Assembly (NCBI GenBank): GCA_020283715.1
Contig: JAIQCW010000156.1
Location: 62,001-126,000, forward strand
Reading direction: 5' to 3'
DNA from: Cytauxzoon felis
Lineage: Eukaryota; Apicomplexa; Aconoidasida; Piroplasmida; Theileriidae
DNA: 64,000 bases
This document shows, one piece after another, positions 1 to 10,127 of this stretch. Below the pieces are notes generated by a model that saw only the letters and a program-made list of their open reading frames with translations, ran no database searches and was not told where the DNA came from. Made by a program: the position numbers and the translations under genes. Positions within the stretch are counted from its first letter, which is position 1. The number at the start of each line of letters is the position of its first letter.

Positions 1-1343
1 GCTGGATGTGTTGTATCGACATTTAATTTATTACCGTAAAAATATTGTTTCCTAAATGCTGATGGATCTATTTTATAAGCATTTTTATTAATTCTACCAA
101 TTACCACATCAGAAAATGGATCCGAAAATACAGTAAATCTACGTGCTACCTCATATTGGCATAGGTTTATATGTCTATTAAATAAATTTAAATCTTTATA
201 ACCAAATGCAAATGATAATTCATTATTATGTGGTATTCTTCCTAATAATTTTTCCAGTAAAAGACCTACACCATTCAAAAATACTGAATCTCTTATTGAT
301 TTTATTAATATCGATAATCTTCTACGTGCCGATTTTGATAAAACATCTTCTATCTTCTCATTGGAATATTTACCACTAAGTGCATCAATTTTAGCAACAG
401 TAGATTTTATTTCGTCTTTTGATATTGCAATTAGTTTTTTGTTCATAGTTTTTATTGATTCTACATCATAACCTTCGATATAATCCATAAAACCGCAAAA
501 TTCACTCAATTCATATGAAGTTATACGTTTTATAATGTCTAATATATATGGGCGTATTAACAAATCATATACTCTGCGCATAAAACCAAAGTTTAATGTT
601 ATACAAACTAACGATTTCTCATTTAATTTTAAATCATCCTTGACAACAAATGTACTAGGAAATCTATTCAATATTTCAAATGGTATTGATATTATAAACT
701 TTTCAACTACATCATCTTTACCATGTAAAAATGTACCATGAATCTTTGACTTCTTAGGATCAACAGATATATTTGGTATAATATTCGTTTCATCGATTAA
801 GTGAGATTCACTTAATATACGCAATGTATGAACAATATGATAAGATTTGGGAATATATTGCGAACATGTGAGTCCCAATACCGTAGATATCGTTCTATTA
901 GATACTTTAGTTAACAAATCTTTATATTTATCAACATCAATCAAATTATAATCGTCATTAGGTTCCAATTCATCCAGATACATAATTTTTTCGGGAGGAT
1001 TCTCGCGATATTTCTTGCGAATACGTTCCATTCTTTCCAAAAATAATCTAACATTTCTATCATACATTGCTCTTTGCTTTAATTTATACACAGGTATGCC
1101 GGCATACCTGTGTATATTTGCCATACTCAATCTAAATCTAGCATCCTCCAATAATAATCCAAAAAAATTCAGATTTATGAAATGGAGTGGCTTCCATGGA
1201 TTCCTAGCATTTTTATATATAAGATCAGAAGGAATTCCAACTGTTAGTATAATATTAGTGCGATGTGTATTTAAATTAAATGTTATTAATGTAATATATA
1301 TATATATATTAGTAACAACTTTCAATAAAAATAATCTCTGCAT
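1..1343 (-). CDS. Unrecognised protein, C-terminal end beyond left edge, possibly organelle-targeted
   Basis: The minus strand is open without a stop from the stop codon at 1377-1379 down to base 1, about 447 codons, so the gene runs off the left edge. The first ATG is at 1343. The residues after it are rich in Asn, Thr, Ile and Leu with few acidic residues, which would suit an organellar transit peptide (inference). Further in there is a Trp-Lys-Pro-Leu stretch near residue 50, a basic helix (ERMERIRKKYRENPPEK) near residues 105-120, and mixed alpha/beta-looking sequence afterwards. I do not recognise the family. An intron in the first 100 codons cannot be excluded. The plus-strand frames at 535-741 and 1015-1473 are shadows of it. 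Confidence 0.7.
   Translation of the reverse strand, partial: MQRLFLLKVVTNIYIYITLITFNLNTHRTNIILTVGIPSDLIYKNARNPWKPLHFINLNFFGLLLEDARFRLSMANIHRYAGIPVYKLKQRAMYDRNVRLFLERMERIRKKYRENPPEKIMYLDELEPNDDYNLIDVDKYKDLLTKVSNRTISTVLGLTCSQYIPKSYHIVHTLRILSESHLIDETNIIPNISVDPKKSKIHGTFLHGKDDVVEKFIISIPFEILNRFPSTFVVKDDLKLNEKSLVCITLNFGFMRRVYDLLIRPYILDIIKRITSYELSEFCGFMDYIEGYDVESIKTMNKKLIAISKDEIKSTVAKIDALSGKYSNEKIEDVLSKSARRRLSILIKSIRDSVFLNGVGLLLEKLLGRIPHNNELSFAFGYKDLNLFNRHINLCQYEVARRFTVFSDPFSDVVIGRINKNAYKIDPSAFRKQYFYGNKLNVDTTHP
1085..1116. repeat. Perfect 32-nt palindrome inside a coding region
   Basis: Bases 1085-1100 are the exact reverse complement of 1101-1116, centred on GCC/GGC. The palindrome lies within the minus-strand coding frame, where it encodes a stretch around HRYAGIPVY. 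No loop separates the arms. Its role, if any, is unknown. Confidence 0.85.
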
Positions 1344-1491
1344 CAAAAAATTGCCATTAAATAAAACAGTAACATGTTATGTAAACTACATCTTTTTTTC
1401 AAATGAACTTTCATGGAAGGATATGTTTCACTCCATAACCTGGCCAACACAGGGTGTAGACAATAATAAATGAATCATAAAATGCTTGGCT

Positions 1492-3218
1492 ATGGGAGAA
1501 TTAAATGGCATTGAAATATTAGATACTGTAAGCTGATTATTAATTAGTTTAGTGATATATTAAATATAATTCCAGATTTGTAGAATATATCGTACTTCAA
1601 GTAAGTATCCATTGGAACTTGATCAAAGTAATGGAGAAGCTAGTTATGGTTTAGTAGAAATAGGTAGTAAAATTAATATTAATGTGTTAAATGTATTATT
1701 AGGTACGATATTAGATCGTGATGTATCAACGGCACATCTGTCAAGGCCAGAGTTGGTATTAGTTATATCGGATGGAATGCAAGGAAAACACTTGTAAGTC
1801 TCATTAACTGATGTAATGAATAGTTTATCATATAGAATTGACTACCTATATAGAGAATGTATATTCTTCAAAGGAGATGGTATCTTTCGGTTAATATTTC
1901 AAATAAAGTTTTTTTGTAGATATAGACATGAAATCATCTCAATATTATTATGTATATCCTTCAAGAGATGAGGATAATATGAAAAACTATTATAAATATT
2001 GGTATACAAAGGTTAGTTGTAGAGGTTATGCAGATTAATACGATGTTAATTAAATTAAATGCGTTTACTCAATAGGGTAAGAATCAAGGTTTAAGGGATA
2101 AATTGATGGATTCTGTTAGAACAATTGGTGTAATGACTGATCAGCATTATATGAAGGTTATATCGATGCTCTTACTTCAATTATCATCATATAACTCGCC
2201 AACAACAAATGCTTTCATTGATAATTTGGTGCAGAAGAAAACCAATTTGGTTTTAGGTAGCTTGAAACTATTATATTTTAAATTTTCATTCTATATTAAA
2301 TACAGTAATTATACCCTCATCTTCCAATCAAGAGATGATGTGAGTCGTATGATAGTATAACATTTATATGATTACAGACTGAATTATCAACAGATAATTT
2401 TATCAATTGTTGAGAGTGGACAATTGAAAAAGTTGAATTTATATGTTGATTTTAATGATGGTGATTCTGTACCGTCAAAAGAAGAGATGGATAGGGTACG
2501 TTGCTAATTCATTTTATGGATTATTTATTTTTTAGGTTTTGCAAGACTTTAATGAAGGTTTACATTATTTTTTCAAGGGAAGGTTGGTTCGTTATATTTA
2601 ATTCAATCAATAATAACAGACATTCATATGAATTTGCAAAGGATTTGAAGTTTAAGGCGATTTTAGTGCCTAAGACTGTAAGATTATTAGAACATCTATT
2701 AGGAGCTCGACATAAACAACTAGACACGTTGTATAATTTTATTAATGGAATATCCAATGAAAAATGTCCTGAAACTTCAGAAGAATTCATCAATTGTCCA
2801 AATATACTTCAAAAATATACCAATGATTGTGAACTAAAAAGGAATAAATCACCTGTCATTGTTAACCCTTCCATTAATGCCACAGAAAACCCCAATGACA
2901 TGCGATATACTGCTGGAGATTATAGCGACATTTTGGGAATTAGTGAAGTAATAAAATTATTAGAAGATGTCAACAAATTTAAGATTACTACATCTATAAA
3001 GAAGTTAGAAGACGATATTAAGCACCTCCTGGAAATCTCGATAAAGTAAGTTTACAGATATTAAGTATTGAAAATTCAGGTGTGTTAATGAAAACCGTCA
3101 TACTGAACGACATAATTTAATCGCAAGTGCACAAAGTTTGTTAAATTTTAGTCTATTATGTAATTTTCCAAAACAGAAAATTTCCAACAATTCTCATCTA
3201 TACTTATTACCACCATGA
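1492..3218 (+). CDS. Unrecognised conserved-looking protein, about nine exons
   Basis: Frame continuity and GT-AG sites give exons 1492-1527, 1576-1793, 1909-2011, 2076-2256, 2306-2339, 2378-2495, 2536-2582, 2620-3045 and 3080-3218. Phases match at every junction. The 34-nt exon 2306-2339 is needed to keep the frame open. The product of about 420 residues has no clear signal peptide or membrane segment. It begins MGELNGIEILDT and contains FFFVDIDMKSSQYYYVYPS near residue 85, a helical block near 130-175 and a long helical C-terminal half. I do not recognise the family. The last exon is uncertain: skipping 16 nt near 3140 would give a different, equally open C-terminus ending near 3256. Confidence 0.6.
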
Positions 3219-3748
3219 TCATGAGCACTATGTTACTACAACTGGTTTCTAAATTCTATAAATCATCAATTGAGTATGTTGAGAGTATTTAACCATAAAT
3301 TTCACAGGGGTAGCACAAACTTTATTAATCTATTTATACAAAGCACCATCAATAGATGTAAGTATAATATTGAAATAATAATCGCAAATATTGCAATGAT
3401 TTTATGTCTTTCTATCCTCCACTCAAATTAGTTGTTGTTCTTCCCGAGCTGATCTTATGCAAGAGAAGTAGGTAAATAGACAATCCGTTATTAGTGTGAA
3501 GGATAAAAGGCACAAGATTTGGATATATTAGTAAAGAGATATTGTGTTATATATAATTTCTGATTTAATGAATTGACATATTAAATTAAATTATTTCTTT
3601 AGATTCTTTACTGCAGTGGTTTGTGTTTTATTTGTTTCTGTCGTTATTCTATTTAATATCAAAATACTTCGGAGATAAGTACCTGTTTATCAGAGATTTG
3701 GATCGTGATAAGTATAATATGCAAGTTGTGAGTTTAAAATATCAATAA
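3215..3748 (+). CDS. Possible small single-pass membrane protein, three exons
   Basis: A tentative model uses ATG 3215 (or 3221), a short intron ending at the AG at 3306-3307, a donor GTAAGT near 3359, an acceptor ending CTGCAG near 3612, and a stop near 3746-3748. The last exon encodes a strong membrane segment (FVFYLFLSLLFYLISKYF) followed by the charged tail GDKYLFIRDLDRDKYNMQ. The start codon overlaps the stop of the previous gene model, so either boundary may be wrong. The second intron, about 250 nt, holds what looks like a decayed copy of the dispersed repeat. Family not recognised. Confidence 0.35.
3439..3480 (+). repeat. Decayed fragment of the dispersed palindromic repeat
   Basis: The stretch reads CCCGAGCTGATCTTATGC...GGTAAATAGA, resembling the GCTGATCTCAGGGAAG...GTAAATAGA module of the intact copies elsewhere in the window. 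It is diverged and lies in the probable second intron of the small membrane-protein gene. Confidence 0.3.
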
Positions 3749-3974
3749 AAATTAAAAACGTCCAGCGAACTTTAAAATATTTAAACAACGTTAAACTCCA
3801 ATTAAATGAAATAAAGAGTAATTATCGCTAATCTTTTAAATAAATTTATTATGAATGTTCTTCTAACTTTGATTCCCATAAATTGAAATAATTACGCAGC
3901 CTAGGCACCTATAAATTAAATGATAAAATATTGTCTAATTGATATAATTAAACACGTGAACTCCTGATAAATTA

Positions 3975-4341
3975 TTATTTTGAACATACCAGTGTTTCAA
4001 ATTGATGTACCTCTTCGTTATTAAACCAAGTTAACTTGTCTCCATTTCTATTTGAAGTGTATCCAATGTTGATAATATAAACATACTGGTCTATGAAACA
4101 CAAAACAGGTTCTAATTTGCCATCTGCATCTCTTTTACCCATGAAAACGAAACATTTTTTACCAGAAGGTAACTAAAATAATAAATATAAGCGAAATTAA
4201 CTAGAATCATACCTCTATTATAGGTGATCTTTTATTAGGTGGAGGAGGCCAATAGACATGTCGTTTAAATGTTTTAACACTAAATCCGTTAATTAAAGAA
4301 TGATTATTTAAATTCTTAATAGAAGTTATTATAGTATACAT
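3975..4341 (-). CDS. Small unrecognised protein, two exons
   Basis: ATG is at 4341. Exon 1 is 4213-4341, exon 2 is 3975-4172, and a 40-nt GT-AG intron joins them in frame. The 108-residue product starts with a short Asn/Ser-rich segment, then has a basic KTFKRHVYWPPPPNKR stretch near residues 23-38, and a compact beta-rich second exon (GKKCFVFMGKRDADGKLEP, then FIDQYVYIINIG). This might be a mitochondrial protein, given the basic, acid-poor N-terminus, but that is inference. It is convergent with the small gene on its left and divergent from CLP1 on its right, with only about 165 bases between the two start codons. Confidence 0.6.
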
Positions 4342-4505
4342 TTATTACATGATGGTATATCTGTAGTTTTATGATGTTTGAATATTTATAATATATTGGG
4401 GACTGAGTTTTATGTAATAATGTATTAATAGGAAGGTTATTCCTAATTACATGTATATTTTTTAATCGGTATGTGTCAATTTTATACAGTATTTTGTCAG
4501 TCAAA

Positions 4506-6857
4506 ATGATGATGCAACCCATTCGCAACTATGTTTTGGGCCAGTTTTCAGAACTGCGCTTGGTATCCGAAAATTTTTTCACTCCAATGTCTATAAAGCC
4601 ATCAATAACGGTATTTTAAAATAATGATTATTGTTTAATTTAATAGTTGTTAAATCTTCCGACTAATAATCCATCATTTCCTGGTGAAATGGGTACTGCC
4701 GAAGTATTTGGTAGAGAATTAGTGCCAGATGTTGAATTTCCTATCGGAGAAGGTGAAAGATTAGCCGTATATACATGGATTGGATGTAGTATACAAGTTA
4801 AAGGTGTATTACAGCAGGTTCATTTATATGATTATATATGTTTTAATATTTTAGGAATATGAAGCATATGACAATTCTATGAAAGAATACCTAAATGTTA
4901 TTAATGCTTTAGATGTTGAAAGAGAATCCGCTGCTATAAAAAGAATTAATGGACCCAGGGTATGGTTGATATTTTTACCTTCTACGATCTGTAATTTAGG
5001 TACTTGTAACTGGAGCGCCTTCCAGTGGTAAATCATCGTTTTGTTCTATACTATGTAATTATGCATTAAGGAACGGTTGGACACCTGTATTTGTAGAAGC
5101 GGACCCTAGGTATGTTATATGCCATTAATCTACTAGGATTGTTTAAATTTGTTTAAAAATCGTTAACTTAGTTGCTAAATTACATGTCCATGTACTATTA
5201 ATAATGTATAAAATCTTTATATTATGCATTCAAATTATATTTATTATGTTGCTTTTTATTAATTTGTCATTATCTATATATAGGGCATCGACGGATAAAA
5301 AGAATTTACAGTTTTATCCCGGTACAATTGGTGCAACCGTTGTATCCGGTTTAGATGATGATTCTCCTAGGAATCCTTTAATATATTTTTATGGTTATAC
5401 AGATATTCAAGAGAATGAGACACTTTATATACACGTTTGTTTACGCCTCTATCTATAACTCTAAATTTCAATATAGATGTGTAAGGTTATGAGTGTATCA
5501 ATTGAGTTAATGATGGAACAAAATTTAAAATTACAACCACAGCACAGGCATTCGGATGAAGTTAATGATATGGGCAAATACATTTCTGCGTCCGGTATGT
5601 TGTTTTTAAATGTTGTAAATAATTCTCTTAGGTATGATAATAAATGCGCCATATCAGGCATCCAAGAGTACAATAATAAAATTATCGGAAATATTTAATG
5701 TATCAATGATTATTGTAATAGATTCTCCTTCTATACATCAAGCGCTAGTAAAAAATTATGCACTGCATAGTCAGCCAAAGACAAAAACTAATGATACTGG
5801 GAATCTAGAATTTGTATCACCCGCACTACTAACCAATCTAGCATTTCAAAAACAGCCAAATGATAATATTGACACAGGTATGTTAAAATATATTTGTGTT
5901 TATATACATATTCTTTTTATACCATCTATCTTTTTACAATGATCTTAGTCATGTCTTGCCATCAACTAGGCATTGAGCCTCTTCTATTTAGTTCCCCCTC
6001 CGCTTCCCTGAGATCAGCTGCGGGTAATCCACATGAGGTCCAATCAAAACCTTCACTTCCGCCACGATCTCTGGGAGTGGCTCCAGTCTTTAGAGATAGG
6101 TAATCAGAAGAGGCTCCATGCCTAGTGGAATAAAATGTGTTAATTTGGGTAACATTATATCAATGGAAAAGAAGGTGTATAGTTAGAATTAAATACGTAA
6201 TTGAATTTATACTTAACTTATTATAGCACAAGTTCAAGAGCAGGAGGTTAAGGATGATGCTAAACCAGAAATTTTGGTTCTAGGTGCATCTAAGTTGGAA
6301 GGTGTTGTATCGGTATGTCCAATTATCATTTGTAACAATTTAAATTGACCATTTATAGGTTGATAATGATCGATTAAAATATTTAAATTATGTTTGCTGG
6401 AAAAAATATTTCGAGTTGACTAGTGGAAATTACTTTCACGTTATAAGATTTAAAATGGAAAATGTAAATTTCGTATTCATTGATACAATTGCTGCTCTTA
6501 CTAAAGATGCTTTTCCAACAGGTAAATTATCATTATATAATGTAATAACTTAATTCCCTTTATAGATGAGGAATATGCCATGAAAGCTGAAGAACTATAT
6601 GCATCTAATTGGACTGGTGATCCATTAACATTAAACAACGCCATAGTAGCCATACCAACAACAGAAGAACTCAACCTCATACCGTATTGTAATATTTCTG
6701 GATTCTTCCATATTCGAAACGTAGAAGTAAATGTAAGTTGCAATCTGAAAGGGGATATGAGGATGCAATGTTATTATTAAATGAACCACTCCTTCTTAAA
6801 ATACTGGGCCACTATGATTACTTCATTAGCACAAAATTATCTCTAATTTTATATTAA
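4506..6857 (+). CDS. CLP1: CLP1-like polynucleotide kinase, pre-mRNA cleavage complex II
   Basis: Eleven exons: 4506-4610, 4647-4817, 4855-4959, 5000-5109, 5284-5434, 5477-5594, 5632-5877, 6227-6312, 6359-6521, 6566-6732 and 6762-6857, giving 505 residues, slightly longer than usual for the family. The order of landmarks matches CLP1: an N-terminal beta domain (GTAEVFGREL, AVYTWIGCSIQVKG), the Walker A loop VTGAPSSGKSSFC, VEADPR, PGTIGATV, a PLIYFYGYTD strand, and a C-terminal beta domain ending LLLKILGHYDYFISTKLSL. CLP1 binds ATP and acts in cleavage and polyadenylation of mRNA and in tRNA splicing (family knowledge). Three M codons stand in a row at the start. Most introns are 30-50 nt, but intron 7 (5878-6226) is enlarged by a dispersed repeat copy. 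Identification is firm; small exon borders are hand-made. Confidence 0.9.
5963..6129 (-). repeat. Dispersed palindromic repeat, copy 1 (in CLP1 intron 7)
   Basis: It carries the core GCCACGATCTCTGGGAGTGG, the CTTTAGAGATAGGTAAT module and the CTTCCCTGAGATCAGC module. It is bounded by inverted termini: ACTAGGCATTGAGCCTCTTCT at the left and its near reverse complement at the right. It accounts for about half of a 349-nt intron. Strand is given as the strand on which the core reads GCCACTCCC..GATCGTGGC. Confidence 0.85.
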
Positions 6858-6902
6858 CATATGGAAAGACTTGTATCTTCCAACTATCGTGGAAGATGAA
6901 CA

Positions 6903-7146
6903 ATGTCTACTTCTTTATTATTGTTATCTATGGCACATGTGCCACTCTATATTGGAGTAAATCATTTTAACTTATAAAAATATTTAGGAGAAAAGGATAA
7001 ACTATAATGAGGAGGATGGTGATGATGAAACTGTGGAAAAGGTGTATACAATAGAAGCGGCCTGCCACTCATCATATACTCCAACTTCATTACCGAAGTT
7101 TTTGATCGTTCCTTGCAATATTAGATCATTGAAATGGATACAATAG
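6903..7146 (+). CDS. Small unrecognised protein, two exons
   Basis: Exon 1 is 6903-6956 and exon 2 is 6988-7146; a 31-nt GT-AG intron joins them in phase 0. The 70-residue product starts with a short hydrophobic stretch (MSTSLLLLSMAHVPLYIG), then an acidic segment (NEEDGDDETVEK), and ends with SYTPTSLPKFLIVPCNIRSLKW. The hydrophobic start may be a signal or anchor. It begins 45 nt after the CLP1 stop on the same strand. I do not recognise the family. Confidence 0.5.
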
Positions 7147-7305
7147 CGTAAATAATGATAGTTTATTGTTTCTCATAACAAGATATGTGGTACCGTTCTC
7201 GCCACAATCTTGTGAGGTTAACCGATGTATCGCATACAACTAAACTTAAACAGATTTAATTTAGTATCATAGATTTATTTTATATTGTAACTTTCTGGTT
7301 TTAAA

Positions 7306-7765
7306 ATGGTAGTTTTTTCTTAAGCTTCTTAATACTTATATCCCATACAGGCTAGTAGATTAAACAATCCTACGACTATGGTCGGTGGACAACGTGTAGT
7401 TGCAAAGTATGTTTAATTCCATCGTATTAATTTCTATATTACTGTAGGAAAAAGACCGGCAATGATTCACCCACTGGGCAAAAAACTAATGTCCCTGCAA
7501 ACTCTGGGTTTCAAAAGTATTATGGACTAACTACATCAGGTATTGAAATGTAAGTTTTACCATTTATTAATATGATATACTCACTCCTAAATGATTCTTG
7601 TATTGTTTTTAATTTGTTTCATTTTTGCCTGTGTTGATCTCTTGTGTCGTGTTTTGTTATATAACTTTTTATTTTTATAGGAGTCAGCAATCAGTACTGT
7701 TATTTGCTATAATTTACATGGGAAGTGTTGTAATTATGCATTTAATATCACGTATTAAAGCTTAA
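7306..7765 (+). CDS. SEC61B: SEC61 beta, protein translocation channel subunit
   Basis: Exons 7306-7308, 7351-7406, 7448-7549 and 7681-7765 give an 81-residue protein. The first exon appears to be only the ATG; the next exon then continues ASRLNNPTTMVGGQRVVAKK in frame. A polar basic N-terminus with TGQKTNVPANSGFQKYYG leads into one C-terminal membrane segment, VLLFAIIYMGSVVIMHLIS, ending RIKA. This is the layout and size of SEC61 beta, a tail-anchored subunit of the ER translocon. If the ATG-only exon is wrong, translation could begin at the in-frame ATG at about 7378. Confidence 0.8.
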
Positions 7766-7902
7766 TTGTAATATCATATCATCCATTTATATGTTGTCCC
7801 TACGAATCAGTTTCTATAAAATGTATAATAAATTACCATCGCAATCTGTCTTGAGACATTTTAAGTATAATTTCAATTTCGTTTGTTATATAAGGACGGG
7901 AA

Positions 7903-9853
7903 ATGTTAATGACTATTCGGTTTGTTGATATTTTAAAATTTTTTCATACAAGCGTCTGTAATGTGTAGATACCTTCTGTTCCCAGCATCCATGATCCACC
8001 CGTAATCAGACGCCCAGGTGATATTATTGATGCATCTACGTTAATTAGGAATCATTGGTCCTTTCCAGGTATCTACTTTTATGTTTTCCAATCTTATTAT
8101 TCCTATTAATAGCTGTTGGATTTAATAGTATTCTCGAAATACCCGTTTATAACTTTGAATCTTATGATGAAGTTGATAAAGTGGATCCTATTAAATATAT
8201 TAATGTACCTAACGATATTTTTGGGTTGCCGCTAAGGCCGGATATTTTGCATCGTTGTTATCAATTTTACAGAAGAGCTAAAGCTGGCTATTATGACGGT
8301 ATACAATTATATAAATGGGAGGTGTGTTTAGTTAATGTGTTTTAATTTCGATAATTACTAATTTAGTGGCCTGGTAGTACAAAAAAGTGGCGTAAACAGC
8401 AGAAGTCTGGAAAAGCAAGGATAGGTTGGAAGAAATCTCCTGGAAAATATTTGGGTGTATTTGCACATCCTGTAAGACCACATGATCAGAGGACTAATAT
8501 ACAGAGAAGATGTTAGTTGGCGAATTTTAAATATTGTCTCATCTCAATATTTCAGTACTTTATTTGGGGTTAAAGATTGCTCTCTCAGCTAAATTTGCCC
8601 AGGCTCAAATACAAGTAGTTGACTCATTCCTTATGAAATCACATAAAACTAAATATGCGGTAAAAAATCTTAGGAAAATCCTGGGTACGTAAAAGTTAAT
8701 GTTGTTTAAGTATTTAATTTATATCCATTGGAAATTTTTAAAAATTGACACGCTATTTTTATTTTGAATTTATATAATATACCGTTCAGGTAAAAATTGT
8801 AATTCTGCTCTATTAGTATTCTCTGATTATAATGATAGCAACGAAAATTTCCGATGGTCCACCGCTAATATTCCATCAGTACGCAACGAGGTTGTTGATG
8901 TAAGTTTTGATTAACGTATTCTATTTTGATGAACTTCTATCCTTTGATTACTCTATCACCTTTTTTGATTGTTTTTCAACGCTCGTAGATCGTGGCCGAA
9001 GTGTAGTGATGTAACCTCAAGTAGAATACCTGGAAGCGATCTACGGGAGCTGGAAGGGGAACTAAATAGAGAATCTGACGGTAGGATAGACCTTGAGTGG
9101 AAAATCTCTATGCAGTGATAAGGAACCTGGTGATAATTGTTGGTTTATTTTATAGAATATGTTGATATTAATAGACAACGTTTTATGTATATTTAATATT
9201 CAGGCGTTGAATGTGTATAATATATTAAAATATCGTCAATTGGTTATTACAGAAGCAGCATTAGGTAAATTAATTTATTTTTTACAAAATTATCCGAAAA
9301 AATGTGATTGGTTGCCAAAGTTAGTAACATATATTATTTATTATTATTCCATATAGGTATGCTACACCAGATAATAAACCAGCACCACCTCCAACTAAAG
9401 TTAAAGGATGGAACAATATATGGATTCAGGATAAAATTAAAGCTAAATTATCATCGCAAACAAGGGTTAGTTATTTACAAGTTTATATAACGTCAATATC
9501 TTTCTTCAATTTCATTTAGGAGGAATGGTTAGAGCGAGTAAAAAAGTGGAAATGGTCTTCGGATACTAAAGGAGCTTTAAAAGTTCCTAGATATGATCCA
9601 TTTGATAATTTTAAATTAACATTTATTAATTATAACAACAATCTCGATATTAAAACCAGATATCAATATTTATACGATTCTAAATTTTATCAAGGCTTAG
9701 ATGAACTGGACGATGGAGATGTTATGGACCACGAGGAATTAGAAGAATTAGAGGAATACTTAGATGTAGGAAAGATTAGTCTATAATTATATTAATATTT
9801 TATAGGACAATGTTGAGAATTATAGAAATATTAATGACTTGTTAAAGGGCTGA
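7903..9853 (+). CDS. Mitochondrial large-subunit ribosomal protein uL4
   Basis: Exons 7903-7923, 7969-8068, 8113-8321, 8367-8511, 8556-8684, 8790-8899, 9204-9319, 9357-9465, 9520 to about 9769, and a likely last exon ending at 9853 (DNVENYRNINDLLKG). If the last intron is not spliced, the stop is at 9784-9786. uL4 landmarks appear in order: IPVYNFES, PLRPDILHRCYQFYRRAK, STKKWRKQQKSGKARIGWKKSP, FAHPVRPHDQ, LGLKIALSAKFAQAQIQVVDSF, SALLVFSDY and ALNVYNILKYRQLVITEAAL. The acidic C-terminal extension is not standard for bacterial uL4. The third exon begins with a hydrophobic run that could extend a targeting region. Intron 6 (8900-9203) carries a repeat copy. Confidence 0.85.
8984..9101 (+). repeat. 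Dispersed palindromic repeat, copy 2 (in uL4m intron)
   Basis: It contains AGATCGTGGC, TAACCTCAAGT, GAAGCGATCTACGGGAGCTG, GGGGAACTAAATAGA and a CTGACGGTAGGA module. It lies in the sense orientation and swells the intron to about 304 nt. Confidence 0.8.
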
Positions 9854-10127
9854 ATAACTCATTTCACTAATGTTATCTCTATAATGTTATCACCATACAT
9901 GAATATATGTATCCATTTTACTGGTTCCGACTGTATGTCTTCTCATACCATCATTCCGATTATGATCAAGAGAGAAACAATCTGCAAGACAAAAAAGTAC
10001 CTTGGTGCAGATTTCTAGTAAGAGAATATACAATGGAATGATTGATGAAAGAAGAATATAGGAGATAGCTTGTATATATCATGTACATGTAAATTTTTAT
10101 ACGTGTTTACTTGAAAAAGTATTTATA

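Noticed and set aside
2560..2793. 77-codon minus-strand frame
   Set aside because: Antisense to exons 7 and 8 of the plus-strand gene, which splice in frame.
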